From Pseudoxanthomonas sacheonensis (GTDB taxonomy: Bacteria > Pseudomonadota > Gammaproteobacteria > Xanthomonadales > Xanthomonadaceae): a DNA stretch of 64,000 nt. The notes beneath the pieces are model-generated. The model searched no databases. It was not told the origin of the DNA and worked only from the letters and a program-made list of their open reading frames with translations. Shown here in pieces: positions 1-8,712 of this stretch; position 1 is the first letter of the stretch, and each line of letters starts with the position of its first letter. The DNA lies in contig NZ_PDWS01000012.1 of the NCBI RefSeq assembly GCF_010093305.1, forward strand, positions 1-64,000, written 5' to 3'. Both the position numbers and the translations under genes were made by a program.

Positions 1-190
1 TCGGGAGAGGGGTTGGGGTGAGGGTACGGCGGAGTGGAATTGCTGCAACCGAACGCGGAACTAGAATAGTTCTTCACCACTCTCACTTCGCCCTACCCTC
101 ACACCCCAAGGGTGCTTGCTGCGCAGCGTCCGCCGTTCGGGCACCCCGTATCAAGTACGGGGCAGGCTCTTCTCCCGAGAGGAGAAGGAA
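1..190. repeat. Family A intergenic repeat, partial at window edge
   Basis: Intergenic element downstream of asnB. Bases 1-178 are identical to 2135-2312, so asnB and its leader are bracketed by two direct copies. It begins inside the first hairpin (GGGAGAGGGG arm followed by TTGGGGTGAGGGT) and ends in a second imperfect hairpin of the CTTCTCCC/GGAGAAGG type. Between them sits a smaller palindrome, CCCCGTA-tcaag-TACGGGG. The rest of the element lies outside the window. No gene is seen in 1-196. Confidence 0.85.
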
Positions 191-196
191 AGCAAA

Positions 197-1885
197 TCAC
201 AACGCCGCGTTATGCACCCCCGCAATCGCCCGGCCAGACGGATCGGCCGCGCTAGCGAAACTCGCATCCCACGCGATCGCAGCAGGCGACGAACAGGCGA
301 TCGACTTGCCGCCCGGCACGGTTTCCGCGGCTGCCGGACTGGGATAAAACTCCTCGAACAGACTGCGGTAGTAATAAGCCTCCTTGGTCAACGGCGAATT
401 GATCGGGAACCGTTTCGCCGCCGCCGCCAGTTCGCGATCGCTGACTTGCGCTTCGGCATGCGCTTTCAACCCATCGATCCAGCCATAGCCCACGCCGTCG
501 CTGAACTGCTCTTTCTGCCGCCAGAGGATGGAATCGGGTAGATAGCCTTCGAACGCCGCCCGCAGGATTCCTTTCTCCATGCGCTCCGGACCCTTCGAGC
601 TCTTGTCGATCATTTTGTACTTGGCGTCCATCTTCATCGCCACTTCCATGAACTCGACGTCCAGGAACGGCACGCGCGGCTCCACGCCCCAGGCCATCAT
701 CGACTTGTTGGCGCGCAGGCAGTCGTAGTTGTAGAGCGCATCGAGTTTGCGCACCAGTTCTTCATGGAACTCGCGCCCGTTCGGCGCCTTGTGGAAATAG
801 AGATAGCCGCCGAAAATTTCGTCCGATCCTTCGCCCGACAGCACCATCTTCACCCCCATCGCCTTGATCCGCCGCGCCAGCAGGTACATGGGCGTGGAAG
901 CGCGAATGGTGGTGACGTCGTAGGTTTCGATATGGCGGATCACCTCCGGCAGCGCATCCAGGCCTTCTTCGAAGGTGTATTCGAAACCATGGTGCACGGT
1001 ATCCAGCGCCTTGGCGGCGACCTCGGCCGCCGCCAGGTCGGGAGAACCCTTCAAGCCGATGGCGAAAGAATGCAACCGCGGCCACCAGGCTTCCGATTTG
1101 TCGTCCTCCTCGATGCGATGGCGCGCGTAGCGCGCAGCCACCGCGGTGACCAGCGACGAATCGAGGCCGCCGGACAGCAGCACGCCGTAGGGCACGTCGG
1201 TCATCAGCTGGCGATGCACGGCGCGTTCGAACGCTTCACGCAGTTCCTGCTTGTCCACTTGCACGCCGGCGACCGCGTCGTAGTCCCGCCAGGGGCGTTG
1301 GTAGTACTTGACCAGTTCGCCGCTCACGTTGTCGTAATAGTGTCCCGGCGGGAACTGGGCCACATCGGCGCAAAGGCCGCTGATGGCCTTCATTTCCGAA
1401 GCCACGCACAGCCGTCCTTCGCGGTCATGGCCCCAGTACAGCGGACAGACCCCCATCGGATCCCGTGCGATCAGTGCGCGCTTGCGCAGCTTGTCCCACA
1501 ACGCGAAGGCGAAGATGCCGTTGAGCCGGTTGAGGAAGGACACGGGTTCGTCTTCGCGGTACAGCGCATTGATGACTTCGCAGTCCGAACCGGTCAGGAA
1601 CTCATACGGCTGCTTCAATTCCTTCTTCAGCTCGCGGTGGTTGTAGATCTCGCCGTTCACCGCCAGCGCCAGTTCGCCATCGGCCGAACGCAACGGTTGC
1701 GAGCCGCCGGCCGGGTCGACGATGGCCAGGCGCTCGTGCACCAGGATCGCTCCCTCATCGGTATAGACGCCGCTCCAGTCGGGACCGCGATGGCGCTGCC
1801 GTTGCGAGAGTTCCAGGGCCTGCCGTCGCAGGCCCTGCAGGTCGTCGCCCGGTTGCAGGCCGAAAATACCGAAGATGGAACACAT
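197..1885 (-). CDS. asnB: Asparagine synthetase B (glutamine-hydrolysing)
   Basis: 562 residues, full length for AsnB. It makes asparagine from aspartate, ATP and glutamine in the cytosol. The N-terminal glutaminase domain opens MCSIFGIFG, with Cys2 as the nucleophile once Met is removed. The C-terminal synthetase domain has the PP-loop LSGGLDSSLV at about residues 237-246, followed by SGEGSDEIFGGY. The ATG at 1885 has a good ribosome site (AGGAG, about 7 bases upstream). The gene is the last of a minus-strand group with dapE, dapD, glnD and map but has its own leader: a short Asn-rich ORF and a terminator hairpin precede it, so expression is probably attenuated by charged tRNA-Asn. It is flanked by two identical repeat copies. 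Confidence 0.96.
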   Translation of the reverse strand: MCSIFGIFGLQPGDDLQGLRRQALELSQRQRHRGPDWSGVYTDEGAILVHERLAIVDPAGGSQPLRSADGELALAVNGEIYNHRELKKELKQPYEFLTGSDCEVINALYREDEPVSFLNRLNGIFAFALWDKLRKRALIARDPMGVCPLYWGHDREGRLCVASEMKAISGLCADVAQFPPGHYYDNVSGELVKYYQRPWRDYDAVAGVQVDKQELREAFERAVHRQLMTDVPYGVLLSGGLDSSLVTAVAARYARHRIEEDDKSEAWWPRLHSFAIGLKGSPDLAAAEVAAKALDTVHHGFEYTFEEGLDALPEVIRHIETYDVTTIRASTPMYLLARRIKAMGVKMVLSGEGSDEIFGGYLYFHKAPNGREFHEELVRKLDALYNYDCLRANKSMMAWGVEPRVPFLDVEFMEVAMKMDAKYKMIDKSSKGPERMEKGILRAAFEGYLPDSILWRQKEQFSDGVGYGWIDGLKAHAEAQVSDRELAAAAKRFPINSPLTKEAYYYRSLFEEFYPSPAAAETVPGGKSIACSSPAAIAWDASFASAADPSGRAIAGVHNAAL

Positions 1886-1918
1886 GGGGAAACTCCTGGG
1901 ATGAAATTCTAAAGGGGC

Positions 1919-1953
1919 AAAACGAAAAAACCCGCATCTCGCGATGCGGGTTT
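1919..1953 (-). terminator. Attenuator terminator in the asnB leader
   Basis: On the minus strand the transcript reads AAACCCGCATC, loop gcga, GATGCGGGTTT, then TTTCGTTTT: an 11-bp perfect stem followed by a U-rich run. It ends about 35 bases before the asnB start codon, so it would stop transcription before the gene. The ascending arm (1943-1953) can pair instead with the 9-base segment GATGCGGGT encoded at 1992-2000, which lies at the end of the leader ORF. That alternative pairing would be the antiterminator. Confidence 0.88.
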
Positions 1954-1981
1954 CCTGTCGGTTCGGCTTGTTCCTGTTCGC

Positions 1982-2077
1982 CTAGTCGCAGACCCGCATC
2001 GGCCGCGCACGATTATTCGTCCGCGCATTATTGCGGCGGTTGGAATTGGAGCGGGCGGAGGCGGAAGCGCTGGGCAT
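1982..2077 (-). CDS. Asn-rich leader peptide of asnB
   Basis: A 31-codon ORF from ATG (2075-2077) to TAG (1982-1984), with an in-frame TAG just upstream of the ATG. Six of the 31 residues are Asn, clustered at codons 11, 13, 16, 17, 21 and 22 (core SNSNRRNNARTNN). Codons 27-29 overlap the segment that can form the antiterminator with 1943-1953, and the stop codon lies 7 bases beyond that segment. This is the layout of amino-acid attenuators such as trpL and hisL: a ribosome stalled on Asn codons leaves the antiterminator free, while one that reaches the stop covers it and lets the terminator form. No Shine-Dalgarno is visible, so the leader may be translated as a leaderless mRNA. The function is inferred from architecture. 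Confidence 0.8.
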   Translation of the reverse strand: MPSASASARSNSNRRNNARTNNRARPMRVCD

Positions 2078-2083
2078 GGATTG

Positions 2084-2112
2084 AAACTAACCGGTTGAAG
2101 AGCGGCTGGCAA
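2084..2112 (-). promoter_or_regulatory. Candidate sigma-70 promoter for the asnB leader
   Basis: On the minus strand TTGCCA (2112-2107) is a 5/6 match to the -35 consensus and is followed 17 bases later by TAGTTT (2089-2084), a weaker -10. A start seven bases past the -10 would fall on the A of the leader ATG at 2077, consistent with a leaderless transcript. The -35 match is good and the -10 is only half consensus, so this is a candidate only. Confidence 0.45.
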
Positions 2113-2122
2113 GCCCTGATTA

Positions 2123-2332
2123 GCCCCTCTCCCCTCGGGAGAGGGGTTGGGGTGAGGGTACGGCGGAGTGGAATTGCTGCAACCGAACGCGGAACTAGAA
2201 TAGTTCTTCACCACTCTCACTTCGCCCTACCCTCACACCCCAAGGGTGCTTGCTGCGCAGCGTCCGCCGTTCGGGCACCCCGTATCAAGTACGGGGCAGG
2301 CTCTTCTCCCGACGGGAGAAGGGTTAGAAGCA
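2123..2332. repeat. Family A intergenic repeat, complete copy
   Basis: Complete element between dapE and the asnB leader. It starts with the palindrome CCCCTCTCCC-ctc-GGGAGAGGGG followed by TTGGGGTGAGGGT, and ends with CTTCTCCCG-ac-GGGAGAAGG. About 150 bases lie between the two hairpins, including the nested palindrome CCCCGTA-tcaag-TACGGGG. It matches 1-178 exactly over 178 bases. Related copies are at 3850-3975, 34143-34314, 44050-44234 and 45737-45878. Confidence 0.88.
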
Positions 2333-2343
2333 GCAAAAAAAGG

Positions 2344-3474
2344 TTACGGCAGCAACAATCTCTCGATCAGTCGCCGGTAAAGCGCAGGCAACGCCTCCAG
2401 ATCCGCAACCGATACGTTCTCGTCCACCTTGTGGATGCTGGCGTTGACCGGGCCAACCTCGATGCATTGAGCGCCCAGCGGCGCTATGAAGCGCGCGTCC
2501 GAGGTGCCTCCCGCGGTGCTTTCTTCGGGAGCGGCACCGGCGAACCCGCCCAATACCTCGCGTGCGACGGCACGCAGTCGGCCTTCTGGCGTATAGAAAG
2601 GTTCGCCGCCACGGTGCCAGTGCAACTCGTACTCAAGGCCGTGACGGTCGAGCACAGTGCCGATCTCGGTTTCCAGCTGCGCCGCATTCCAGTGCGGGTT
2701 GTAGCGCAGGTTGAACAGCACCTTCGCTTCGCCCGGTATCACGTTGTTGGCGCCGGTGCCGGCATTGAAGTTGGAGATCTGCAGGCTGGTAGGCGGAAAG
2801 GTTTCGTATCCTTCGTCCCAACGCCGCGCACCGAGTTCGGCCAGTGCCGGCAGGGCCTGGTGGATCGGATTGCGCGCCTTGTCCGGGTAAGCGACGTGAC
2901 CCTGGATGCCCTTCACGGTGAGCGTAGCCGACAGCGTGCCGCGCCGGCCGACGCGCAGAAGGTCGCCGAGCTTGCGGGTCGAGGACGGCTCGCCGGTAAT
3001 GCACCAGTCGATGGACTGGCCGCGCGCGCGGAAGGTGTCGGCTACGCGGCGAACTCCGTCGATCGCATCGCCTTCCTCGTCGGAAGTGACCAGCAGCGCG
3101 ACCGTGCCCGCGTGTTCCGGATGCGCTGCGACGAACTGCTCCAGCGCGACCACGAACGCGGCCACGCTGCCTTTCATGTCGGCGGCGCCGCGCCCGTACA
3201 ACACGCCATCGCGGACCGTCGGCTGGAACGGATCGCTGGCCCAATCTTCGACCGGCCCGGACGGCACCACATCCGTGTGGCCAAGCATCACGAGCACCGG
3301 CGATCCACTGCCATGCGTGGCCCACAGGTTGTCCACTTCGCCGAAGCGCAGGCGCTCGCAGGCGAAGCCGGCGCGCTGCAGACGCACGGCGATCAGTTCC
3401 TGGCAACCTTCATCGCGCGGCGTTACCGAACGGCGGCCGATCAACTCGCTGGTCAGCGCGAGGACATCGCTCAT
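2344..3474 (-). CDS. dapE: Succinyl-diaminopimelate desuccinylase
   Basis: 376 residues, the normal length. It hydrolyses N-succinyl-LL-diaminopimelate to LL-diaminopimelate and succinate in the lysine and peptidoglycan precursor pathway. It is a cytosolic M20-family di-zinc enzyme. Visible metal and catalytic residues include LGHTDVV (His66, Asp68), GRGAADMKG (Asp99) and TSDEEGD (Glu133/134), plus the substrate-loop sequence GEPSST. The ATG at 3474 overlaps the stop of the upstream ArsC-like gene by four bases (ATGA), indicating translational coupling. A longer reading frame runs upstream to 3597 but lies entirely inside that neighbour. dapD, another enzyme of the pathway, is 0.5 kb upstream. 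Confidence 0.96.
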   Translation of the reverse strand: MSDVLALTSELIGRRSVTPRDEGCQELIAVRLQRAGFACERLRFGEVDNLWATHGSGSPVLVMLGHTDVVPSGPVEDWASDPFQPTVRDGVLYGRGAADMKGSVAAFVVALEQFVAAHPEHAGTVALLVTSDEEGDAIDGVRRVADTFRARGQSIDWCITGEPSSTRKLGDLLRVGRRGTLSATLTVKGIQGHVAYPDKARNPIHQALPALAELGARRWDEGYETFPPTSLQISNFNAGTGANNVIPGEAKVLFNLRYNPHWNAAQLETEIGTVLDRHGLEYELHWHRGGEPFYTPEGRLRAVAREVLGGFAGAAPEESTAGGTSDARFIAPLGAQCIEVGPVNASIHKVDENVSVADLEALPALYRRLIERLLLP

Positions 3475-3830
3475 TTCCCGATCCCGAAGCGCTGCTTGAA
3501 GCCGTTGTCGCTGAAGCCCTGCGTCATCGTTCCATCGTCCGTCACCACCACGGGGCGGCGGATCAACTGCGGGTATTCCCTCAGCAGCAGCTTCCATTCG
3601 GCGTCGGAACCTGGCGTCTTGCGGTTCTCAGGCAATTGCCGCCAGGTGGTCGAGGATTTGTTGATCAACGCGTCCCAGCCGCCGGCCTGCTTAGACCACT
3701 CCAGCAAGGTTTCCGGGGTGCGTTTGTCGTCGCGGTAGTCGACGAACGAATACGTCACGCCGAAGCGGTCCAGCCATTTGGTGGCTTTCTTGCAGGTGTC
3801 GCAGTTTTTCAGTCCGAATAAGGTAGTCAT
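3471..3830 (-). CDS. ArsC/Spx-family thioredoxin-fold protein (YffB-like)
   Basis: 119 residues, a complete small ArsC/Spx-type protein. The N-terminus [15 protein letters not shown] carries a CxxC pair (Cys10, Cys13), and the C-terminal half has the RRPVVV segment typical of the family. The E. coli relative YffB sits next to dapE, as here, and binds glutathione; a real arsenate-reductase role is unlikely because no ars genes are near. It is co-transcribed with dapE by ATGA overlap. The substrate is unknown. Confidence 0.85.
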   Translation of the reverse strand: MTTLFGLKNCDTCKKATKWLDRFGVTYSFVDYRDDKRTPETLLEWSKQAGGWDALINKSSTTWRQLPENRKTPGSDAEWKLLLREYPQLIRRPVVVTDDGTMTQGFSDNGFKQRFGIGK

Positions 3831-3849
3831 GAAGCTCCTGCGATTTAGA

Positions 3850-3975
3850 GCCCCTCTCCCAGTGGGAGAGGGGTTGGGGTGAGGGTGCGGCGAAGTCCAT
3901 ATGGTCCGGATATCACGGGCTCCGCCGCACCCTCATCCGGCGCTCCGCGCCACCTTCTCCCAATGGGAGAAGGGA
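3850..3975. repeat. Family A intergenic repeat
   Basis: Fills the gap between dapD and the ArsC-like gene. It has hairpin CCCCTCTCCC-agt-GGGAGAGGGG at one end and CTTCTCCC-aat-GGGAGAAGGG at the other. The interior carries GTGAGGGTGCGGCG and its inverse CGCCGCACCCTCAT, so the whole element can fold on itself. It lacks the nested CCCCGTA palindrome found in three other copies. Confidence 0.85.
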
Positions 3976-3980
3976 GGAAC

Positions 3981-4832
3981 CTAGTCCGCCAATCCCCGCA
4001 ACAACTCATTGATCGAAGTCTTGGACCGCGTCTTCTCATCCACCTGCTTCACGATCACCGCGCAATACAGCGAATGCGACCCGTCCGCCGCTGGCAGCGA
4101 ACCGGACACCACCACGCTCCCCGGCGGCACATACCCGTAGGAAACTTCACGAGTAGCGCGGTTGTAGATCCGCGTGGACTGGCCCAGGAATACGCCCATG
4201 CCGATCACGCTGTGATGGCCGACCACCACGCCCTCCACCACCTCCGAGCGCGCGCCGACGAAGCAATGGTCCTCGATGATGGTGGGCGACGCCTGCAAGG
4301 GTTCCAGCACCCCGCCGATGCCGACGCCACCGGACAGATGGCAATGCTTGCCGATCTGCGCGCAGGAGCCCACGGTGGCCCAGGTATCGACCATGGTGCC
4401 CTCGCCCACGTTGGCGCCGATGTTGACGAAACTGGGCATCAGCACCACGTCCTTGCCGAAGTACGTGCCGCGGCGCGCTACCGCGCCCGGCACCACGCGC
4501 ACCCCGGCTTCGCGGAAGCGCGCTTGGTCGTAGCCTGCGAAACGCGATTCGACCTTGTCCCAGAACGGCGCTGGCTGCGAATCGATCACCGCCATGTCGT
4601 TGACGCGGAAATACAGCAGCACCGCTTTCTTGAGCCATTCGTTGACTTTCCACTTGCCTCCGTCGCCCGGCTCGGCGACACGGAAACCGCCCGATTCCAA
4701 ACCGGCGATCGCGCGCTCCACCGCAGGCTTCACGGAAGCTTCTATCTCGCCAGCGGCCAGGTCGGCGCGCCGCTCGAACGCGTCTTCGATGAGGGTTCTC
4801 AGTGCTGCGTCATCGTGGATCTGGCTGGTCAT
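3981..4832 (-). CDS. dapD: Tetrahydrodipicolinate N-succinyltransferase
   Basis: 283 residues. It transfers succinyl from succinyl-CoA to tetrahydrodipicolinate, the step that commits to the succinylase branch of lysine/DAP synthesis; dapE in the same cluster removes that group. An N-terminal helical region is followed by a left-handed beta-helix built from hexapeptide repeats (runs such as [20 protein letters not shown] and [12 protein letters not shown]). The ATG at 4832 gives MTSQIHDD and lies 20 bases downstream of the glnD stop. The frame stays open far upstream through glnD but that part is a shadow. Confidence 0.95.
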   Translation of the reverse strand: MTSQIHDDAALRTLIEDAFERRADLAAGEIEASVKPAVERAIAGLESGGFRVAEPGDGGKWKVNEWLKKAVLLYFRVNDMAVIDSQPAPFWDKVESRFAGYDQARFREAGVRVVPGAVARRGTYFGKDVVLMPSFVNIGANVGEGTMVDTWATVGSCAQIGKHCHLSGGVGIGGVLEPLQASPTIIEDHCFVGARSEVVEGVVVGHHSVIGMGVFLGQSTRIYNRATREVSYGYVPPGSVVVSGSLPAADGSHSLYCAVIVKQVDEKTRSKTSINELLRGLAD

Positions 4833-4852
4833 CTGGTTCCTGTCTTTGCGAT

Positions 4853-7477
4853 CTAAGGGATGTTTTCGAAACTGGTCCGCAGGGCATCGCGCAAGGCCTG
4901 CTGGGTCCGTTCGTCGAGCGGCCGGCCGTTGGCGTCGGTGATCTGGAACAAGTCTTCGGCGCGCTCGCCGAAAGTGGCGATGCGCGCGTCGTGCACGTTG
5001 AGCCCCTGCGCGCGCAACACCTGCGCCACATCGGACAGCAGGCCGGGGCGGTCGGGCGCCACCAGACTCAACAAAGTGCGGCGCCCATCGGGTGTGCCGC
5101 CGAATTCTATTTTCGGTGCGAAGCGGAAGTGCTTGAGCTGCCGGGGTACCGCGCGGCGGGAGGTGCGCACTTTCTCCAGCGGGCCATCCAGCGCGTCGCC
5201 CAGGCCGGCTTCGACTTCGGCGGGATCGGAACTGGCGTAGCTGTCGGCGGGCAGGACTTCGAAGGTATCGAAGATGGTGCCGTGCGGGCCATCGAGCACG
5301 CGCGCCTGGTGGATGCCGAAACCCATGCGGTCCAGCGTCGCCAGAATGGCGGCGAACAGGCCGCTGCGGTCGGGCGAATGCACGAAGACTTCCAGCGCAT
5401 TGCCGTCGTCGGCGATGCGGCGCACGCGCACCCGGGTTTCGCCGGGGGCCACGTTGCGCAACGCGCTGGCCTGCCAGGCGATCTGTTCGGGGCGGAAACG
5501 AAGGAAACCCTCTTCCGGCATGATCGCGAACAGCGCGTCGGCGGTAGCCGCGTCGAAGCCCTGCACCGCCATCAGCGCGCGCGCCGATTCGCGCGCCTCT
5601 TCCATCCGCGCGTCGGCCGCGATCGGCCGTTCCAGGCCCTCGCGCAATACCCGACGCGCAGCGAAGTACAAATCGGCGAGCAAGCGGTCCTTCCACGCGT
5701 TCCACAACTTCGGGCTGGTGCCGGCGATATCCGCGCAGGTCAGCAGATACAGATAATCCAGACGCTCGCGGTCGCCCACCAGCGTGGCGAAACGATGGAT
5801 CACTTCCGCATCGGAGATATCCTGCTTCTGCGCGGTGATCGACATGCGCAGATGCTGCTCGACCAGCCAGACGACCAGCGCAGTGTCGCCCTCGTTGAGT
5901 CGGTGCGCCGCGCAGAATTCGCGCGCGTCCACCGCACCCAGTTCGGAATGATCGCCGCCGCGACCCTTGGCGATATCGTGGAAAAGGCCGGCAATCAGCA
6001 GCAGCTCCGGCTTGCGCAAGCGCGGCCACACTTCGTGGGCGATGGAAAAACGTTCGTCGGCCCGGCCCGACGAAAACGCGGCGATGTTGCGCAACACCAT
6101 CAGCGTGTGCTGATCCACGGTGTAGACATGGAAAAGGTCGAACTGCATCCGCCCCGACACCCGGGAAAATGCCGGAATCCACTGCCCCAGCACGCCGAGC
6201 CGGGCCATGCGGGTGAGCGTTTCCACGGCCCGCGGCGCGCGCAGCAAGGCCATGAAACCGGCGCGCTGGGCCGCGGTGGCGACTTCGAACGACGGCAGCC
6301 GCGTCAGCGATTCGGCCAGCGCGCGCGCGGTGCGCGAGTGCAGCCCCCTCACTTCCGGATGCGCCGCCCACATGGCGAAAAGCGCGAAGACCTGGGAGAT
6401 ATCGGCCTGCGGCCAGGCCGTGTCGCGCGCAGCCAGGTAACCGCGGCGCAGGGCGAAGGAATCGTCCAAAGGTTCGGGCAGCGCCTCGCCATCGAACTGC
6501 TCTTCGAACCGCTGCAGCAGACGGTCGCTGACCCGGCGCACGATGGCCGCGCTGCGGTAGAAGCCCTGCATCATCTTCTCGACGCCCAGGGTTTCCTCGT
6601 CGTCGGCGAAGCCCAGGCGTTCGGCCAGGGTCTTCTGGTAATCGAAACGCAGACGCTCTTCCGGACGCCCGGCGACCAGGTGCAGCCCGTAGCGCAGGCG
6701 GCCGAGCGCACGGCGCTCGCGCGCGAGCGCGGCCGCTTCGTCGGGACCGACATGGCTCAGGCCGATCAACGGCTCCAGTTCGCGCACGCCGAAAGTGCGC
6801 AGCGCCATCCAGCCCAGCGTATGCAGATCGCGCAGGCCGCCGGGCCCATCCTTGAGGTTGGGCTCCAGGTTCTCCGAGGTATCGCCGAAACGCGCATGGC
6901 GCAGGCGCAACTCCTCGCGCTTGGCCACGAAGAAATCGCGCGGTGGCCAGACCTGCTGCGGAGAGATCGCCGCCGCCAGCGTCGCCTGCGCCGCTTCGTC
7001 GGCGCATAGCGCGCGCCATTCGATCAAGGCGGTGAGCACTGTCTGGTCGGACGCGGCCTCGGTACACTGGCCGGGCGAACGCACCGCATGGCTGACCGGC
7101 AAACCGGCGTCCCACAGCATCGCGAAAAAACGCGAAAGCGCAGCGTGCTGCGCTTGCTGGGCGTCGCTGTCGGCCAGTACCAGCAGATCGATATCGGACT
7201 GCGGGAAGAGCTCTCCGCGCCCGTAGCCGCCGACCGCGAACAAGGCCAGCGGCGCCTCGGCGGGGATGCAGCGCGACCAGGCGTCCTTCAGAAGATGGTC
7301 GGCCGCGCGCGCGCGCAGCGCGACCAGGCGGTCCACTTCTTCGCCTTGGTCGAAACGTTTCGCCAGTTTGGCGTCGGAGCCGTTCAGCGCGGCGCGCGCC
7401 TGCGCCGACCAGGCCACATCGCTTTCGCTACCCGGCGGCCGCGCTCCAGTTTCTTTTGCGGCTGCCGTGGTGCTCAC
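4853..7477 (-). CDS. glnD: Bifunctional PII uridylyltransferase / uridylyl-removing enzyme
   Basis: 874 residues. GlnD senses glutamine and adds or removes UMP on PII proteins, controlling glutamine synthetase. The nucleotidyltransferase signature [15 protein letters not shown] is at about residues 83-97 (Asp95, Asp97). The HD hydrolase motif [13 protein letters not shown] is near 497-510, and two ACT domains fill the C-terminus. I chose GTG at 7477 because it overlaps the map stop by four bases (GTGA) and gives the usual length; the open frame extends 25 codons further into map. Together with asnB, this makes the cluster rich in nitrogen-assimilation functions. Confidence 0.95.
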   Translation of the reverse strand: MSTTAAAKETGARPPGSESDVAWSAQARAALNGSDAKLAKRFDQGEEVDRLVALRARAADHLLKDAWSRCIPAEAPLALFAVGGYGRGELFPQSDIDLLVLADSDAQQAQHAALSRFFAMLWDAGLPVSHAVRSPGQCTEAASDQTVLTALIEWRALCADEAAQATLAAAISPQQVWPPRDFFVAKREELRLRHARFGDTSENLEPNLKDGPGGLRDLHTLGWMALRTFGVRELEPLIGLSHVGPDEAAALARERRALGRLRYGLHLVAGRPEERLRFDYQKTLAERLGFADDEETLGVEKMMQGFYRSAAIVRRVSDRLLQRFEEQFDGEALPEPLDDSFALRRGYLAARDTAWPQADISQVFALFAMWAAHPEVRGLHSRTARALAESLTRLPSFEVATAAQRAGFMALLRAPRAVETLTRMARLGVLGQWIPAFSRVSGRMQFDLFHVYTVDQHTLMVLRNIAAFSSGRADERFSIAHEVWPRLRKPELLLIAGLFHDIAKGRGGDHSELGAVDAREFCAAHRLNEGDTALVVWLVEQHLRMSITAQKQDISDAEVIHRFATLVGDRERLDYLYLLTCADIAGTSPKLWNAWKDRLLADLYFAARRVLREGLERPIAADARMEEARESARALMAVQGFDAATADALFAIMPEEGFLRFRPEQIAWQASALRNVAPGETRVRVRRIADDGNALEVFVHSPDRSGLFAAILATLDRMGFGIHQARVLDGPHGTIFDTFEVLPADSYASSDPAEVEAGLGDALDGPLEKVRTSRRAVPRQLKHFRFAPKIEFGGTPDGRRTLLSLVAPDRPGLLSDVAQVLRAQGLNVHDARIATFGERAEDLFQITDANGRPLDERTQQALRDALRTSFENIP

Positions 7478-8268
7478 AGATCGTTGTCGTCGCCCGGTAC
7501 CCGGGTCAGGATCTCCACGCCGTCCTCGGTCACCGCTACGGTGTGTTCCCACTGCGCGGAAAGCTTGCGGTCCTTGGTGACCACGGTCCAGCCGTCGGGC
7601 AGCAGGCGCGTGTAGCGCGTGCCTTCGTTGATCATCGGCTCGATGGTGAAGGTCATGCCGGGCTTGAGCACCACGCCGTCGCCAGACCGGCCGTAGTGCA
7701 GCACCTGCGGCTCGTCGTGATAGACCTTGCCGATGCCATGGCCGCAGTATTCGCGCACCACGCTGAAACGCTGCGACTCGGCGTATTCCTGGATGGCATG
7801 GCCGACATCGCCCAGCGTGGCGCCCGGCTTGACCGCGCGTATGCCGCGGAACATCGCCTCACGGGTGGTTTCCACCAGACGCTTGGCCATGACCGAAGGC
7901 GTGCCCACGTAGTACATGCGGCTGGTGTCGCCGTGCCAGCCGTCCTTGATCACGGTGACATCGATATTGACGGTGTCGCCGTCCTTCAGCACCTTGCCCT
8001 CGCTGGGCATGCCATGGCAGATCACGTTGTTGACCGAGGTGCAGACCGTGAACGGGAACGGGATGCGCCCATGGCCGCCACCGTAGCCGACATTGGCGGG
8101 GATGGCGTGCTGCACGTTGACGATATGGTCGTGGCAGACCCGGTCCAGTTCGGCCGTGGTCACGCCCGGTTTCACGTAGGGGGCGACGACCTGGAGCACT
8201 TCGGCGGCCAGACGGCCGGCAACGCGCATGTGCTCTAGGTCTTCAGGGGTTTTAAGGGTGATGGCCAT
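7474..8268 (-). CDS. map: Methionine aminopeptidase, type I
   Basis: 264 residues, the standard length. It removes the initiator Met from nascent proteins. All expected metal ligands and the catalytic His are visible: His85 (VICHG), Asp103, Asp114, His177 (GHGIG), Glu210 (TIEPMINEG) and Glu241 (EHTVAV). The ATG at 8268 (MAITLKTPEDLEHMR) is the family start; an in-frame ATG at 8322 would add 18 residues and is unlikely. It is first in the minus-strand cluster and overlaps glnD by GTGA. In related genomes map faces rpsB directly; here a 5-kb fibre operon separates them. Confidence 0.95.
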   Translation of the reverse strand: MAITLKTPEDLEHMRVAGRLAAEVLQVVAPYVKPGVTTAELDRVCHDHIVNVQHAIPANVGYGGGHGRIPFPFTVCTSVNNVICHGMPSEGKVLKDGDTVNIDVTVIKDGWHGDTSRMYYVGTPSVMAKRLVETTREAMFRGIRAVKPGATLGDVGHAIQEYAESQRFSVVREYCGHGIGKVYHDEPQVLHYGRSGDGVVLKPGMTFTIEPMINEGTRYTRLLPDGWTVVTKDRKLSAQWEHTVAVTEDGVEILTRVPGDDNDL

Positions 8269-8712
8269 AAGTGGATTATCGCCGATTTCGCTTTGCTCCT
8301 GAACAAAGCCCCCGCCAGGCAAGGCTCACGGGCCTTCGGGCCCATTGAGCGACGGTCGGCACCGATCTTTCCCGCTACACGCGCTGTAGCGACGGCGTGC
8401 GCTCACAAAACCGGGCCGCGAAACGCATTTAAATGACGAACAGCGTCACATTTTGAAAAAATGTGAGACATGGTTCTCGTATCTGTGTGTAAATAATTCA
8501 CACTAGTTTCCTGCCGGGACGCTGGTCACGGGGGCTGCTGGGGTGATTCAGGGGAGTTGGCATGAGTTCTGCTTACACCCCTCCCGAAGCCGGCATCAGC
8601 CTGATTCTAAAGGGATTTAAACCGACGATTGCCTTTCGGGCATCGCCAAGCACTTGTTGAACCTGGCAACCGATTTCAGTTCTTCCCAACTCCCTTTAAG
8701 GATCAATCGAAC
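8269..8712. promoter_or_regulatory. Divergent intergenic region map / fibre operon with inverted repeats
   Basis: 444 bases without a gene. At 8446-8466 there is a perfect inverted repeat, TCACATTTT, loop gaa, AAAATGTGA. At 8485-8503 a GTGTG arm and a CACAC arm flank an A/T-rich core with AATAAT, a plausible -10. These TGTGA/TCACA half-sites resemble CRP/Clp-type recognition but in unusual spacing. The stretch 8504-8695 looks like an untranslated leader of the downstream operon; I found no known riboswitch. AAGGA at 8697-8701 is the ribosome site of the first subunit gene. No convincing map promoter was identified. Confidence 0.5.

Noticed and set aside
764..1912. A 382-codon open frame opposite asnB
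   Set aside because: It mirrors the codon structure of asnB on the other strand in GC-rich DNA, has His/Gln/Arg-rich composition without motifs, and asnB is unambiguous.
2095..3738. A 547-codon plus-strand frame over dapE and the ArsC-like gene
   Set aside because: It runs through a repeat and is antisense to two well-supported genes; no domain is recognisable.
3981..7115. A 1044-codon frame suggesting a dapD fusion
   Set aside because: Only the last 283 residues are protein-like (DapD). The upstream portion is a shadow frame of glnD, with an ATG and normal spacing at 4832.
8504..8695. Cyclic-di-GMP riboswitch in the fibre operon leader
   Set aside because: I looked for the GEMM-type conserved core and did not find it.
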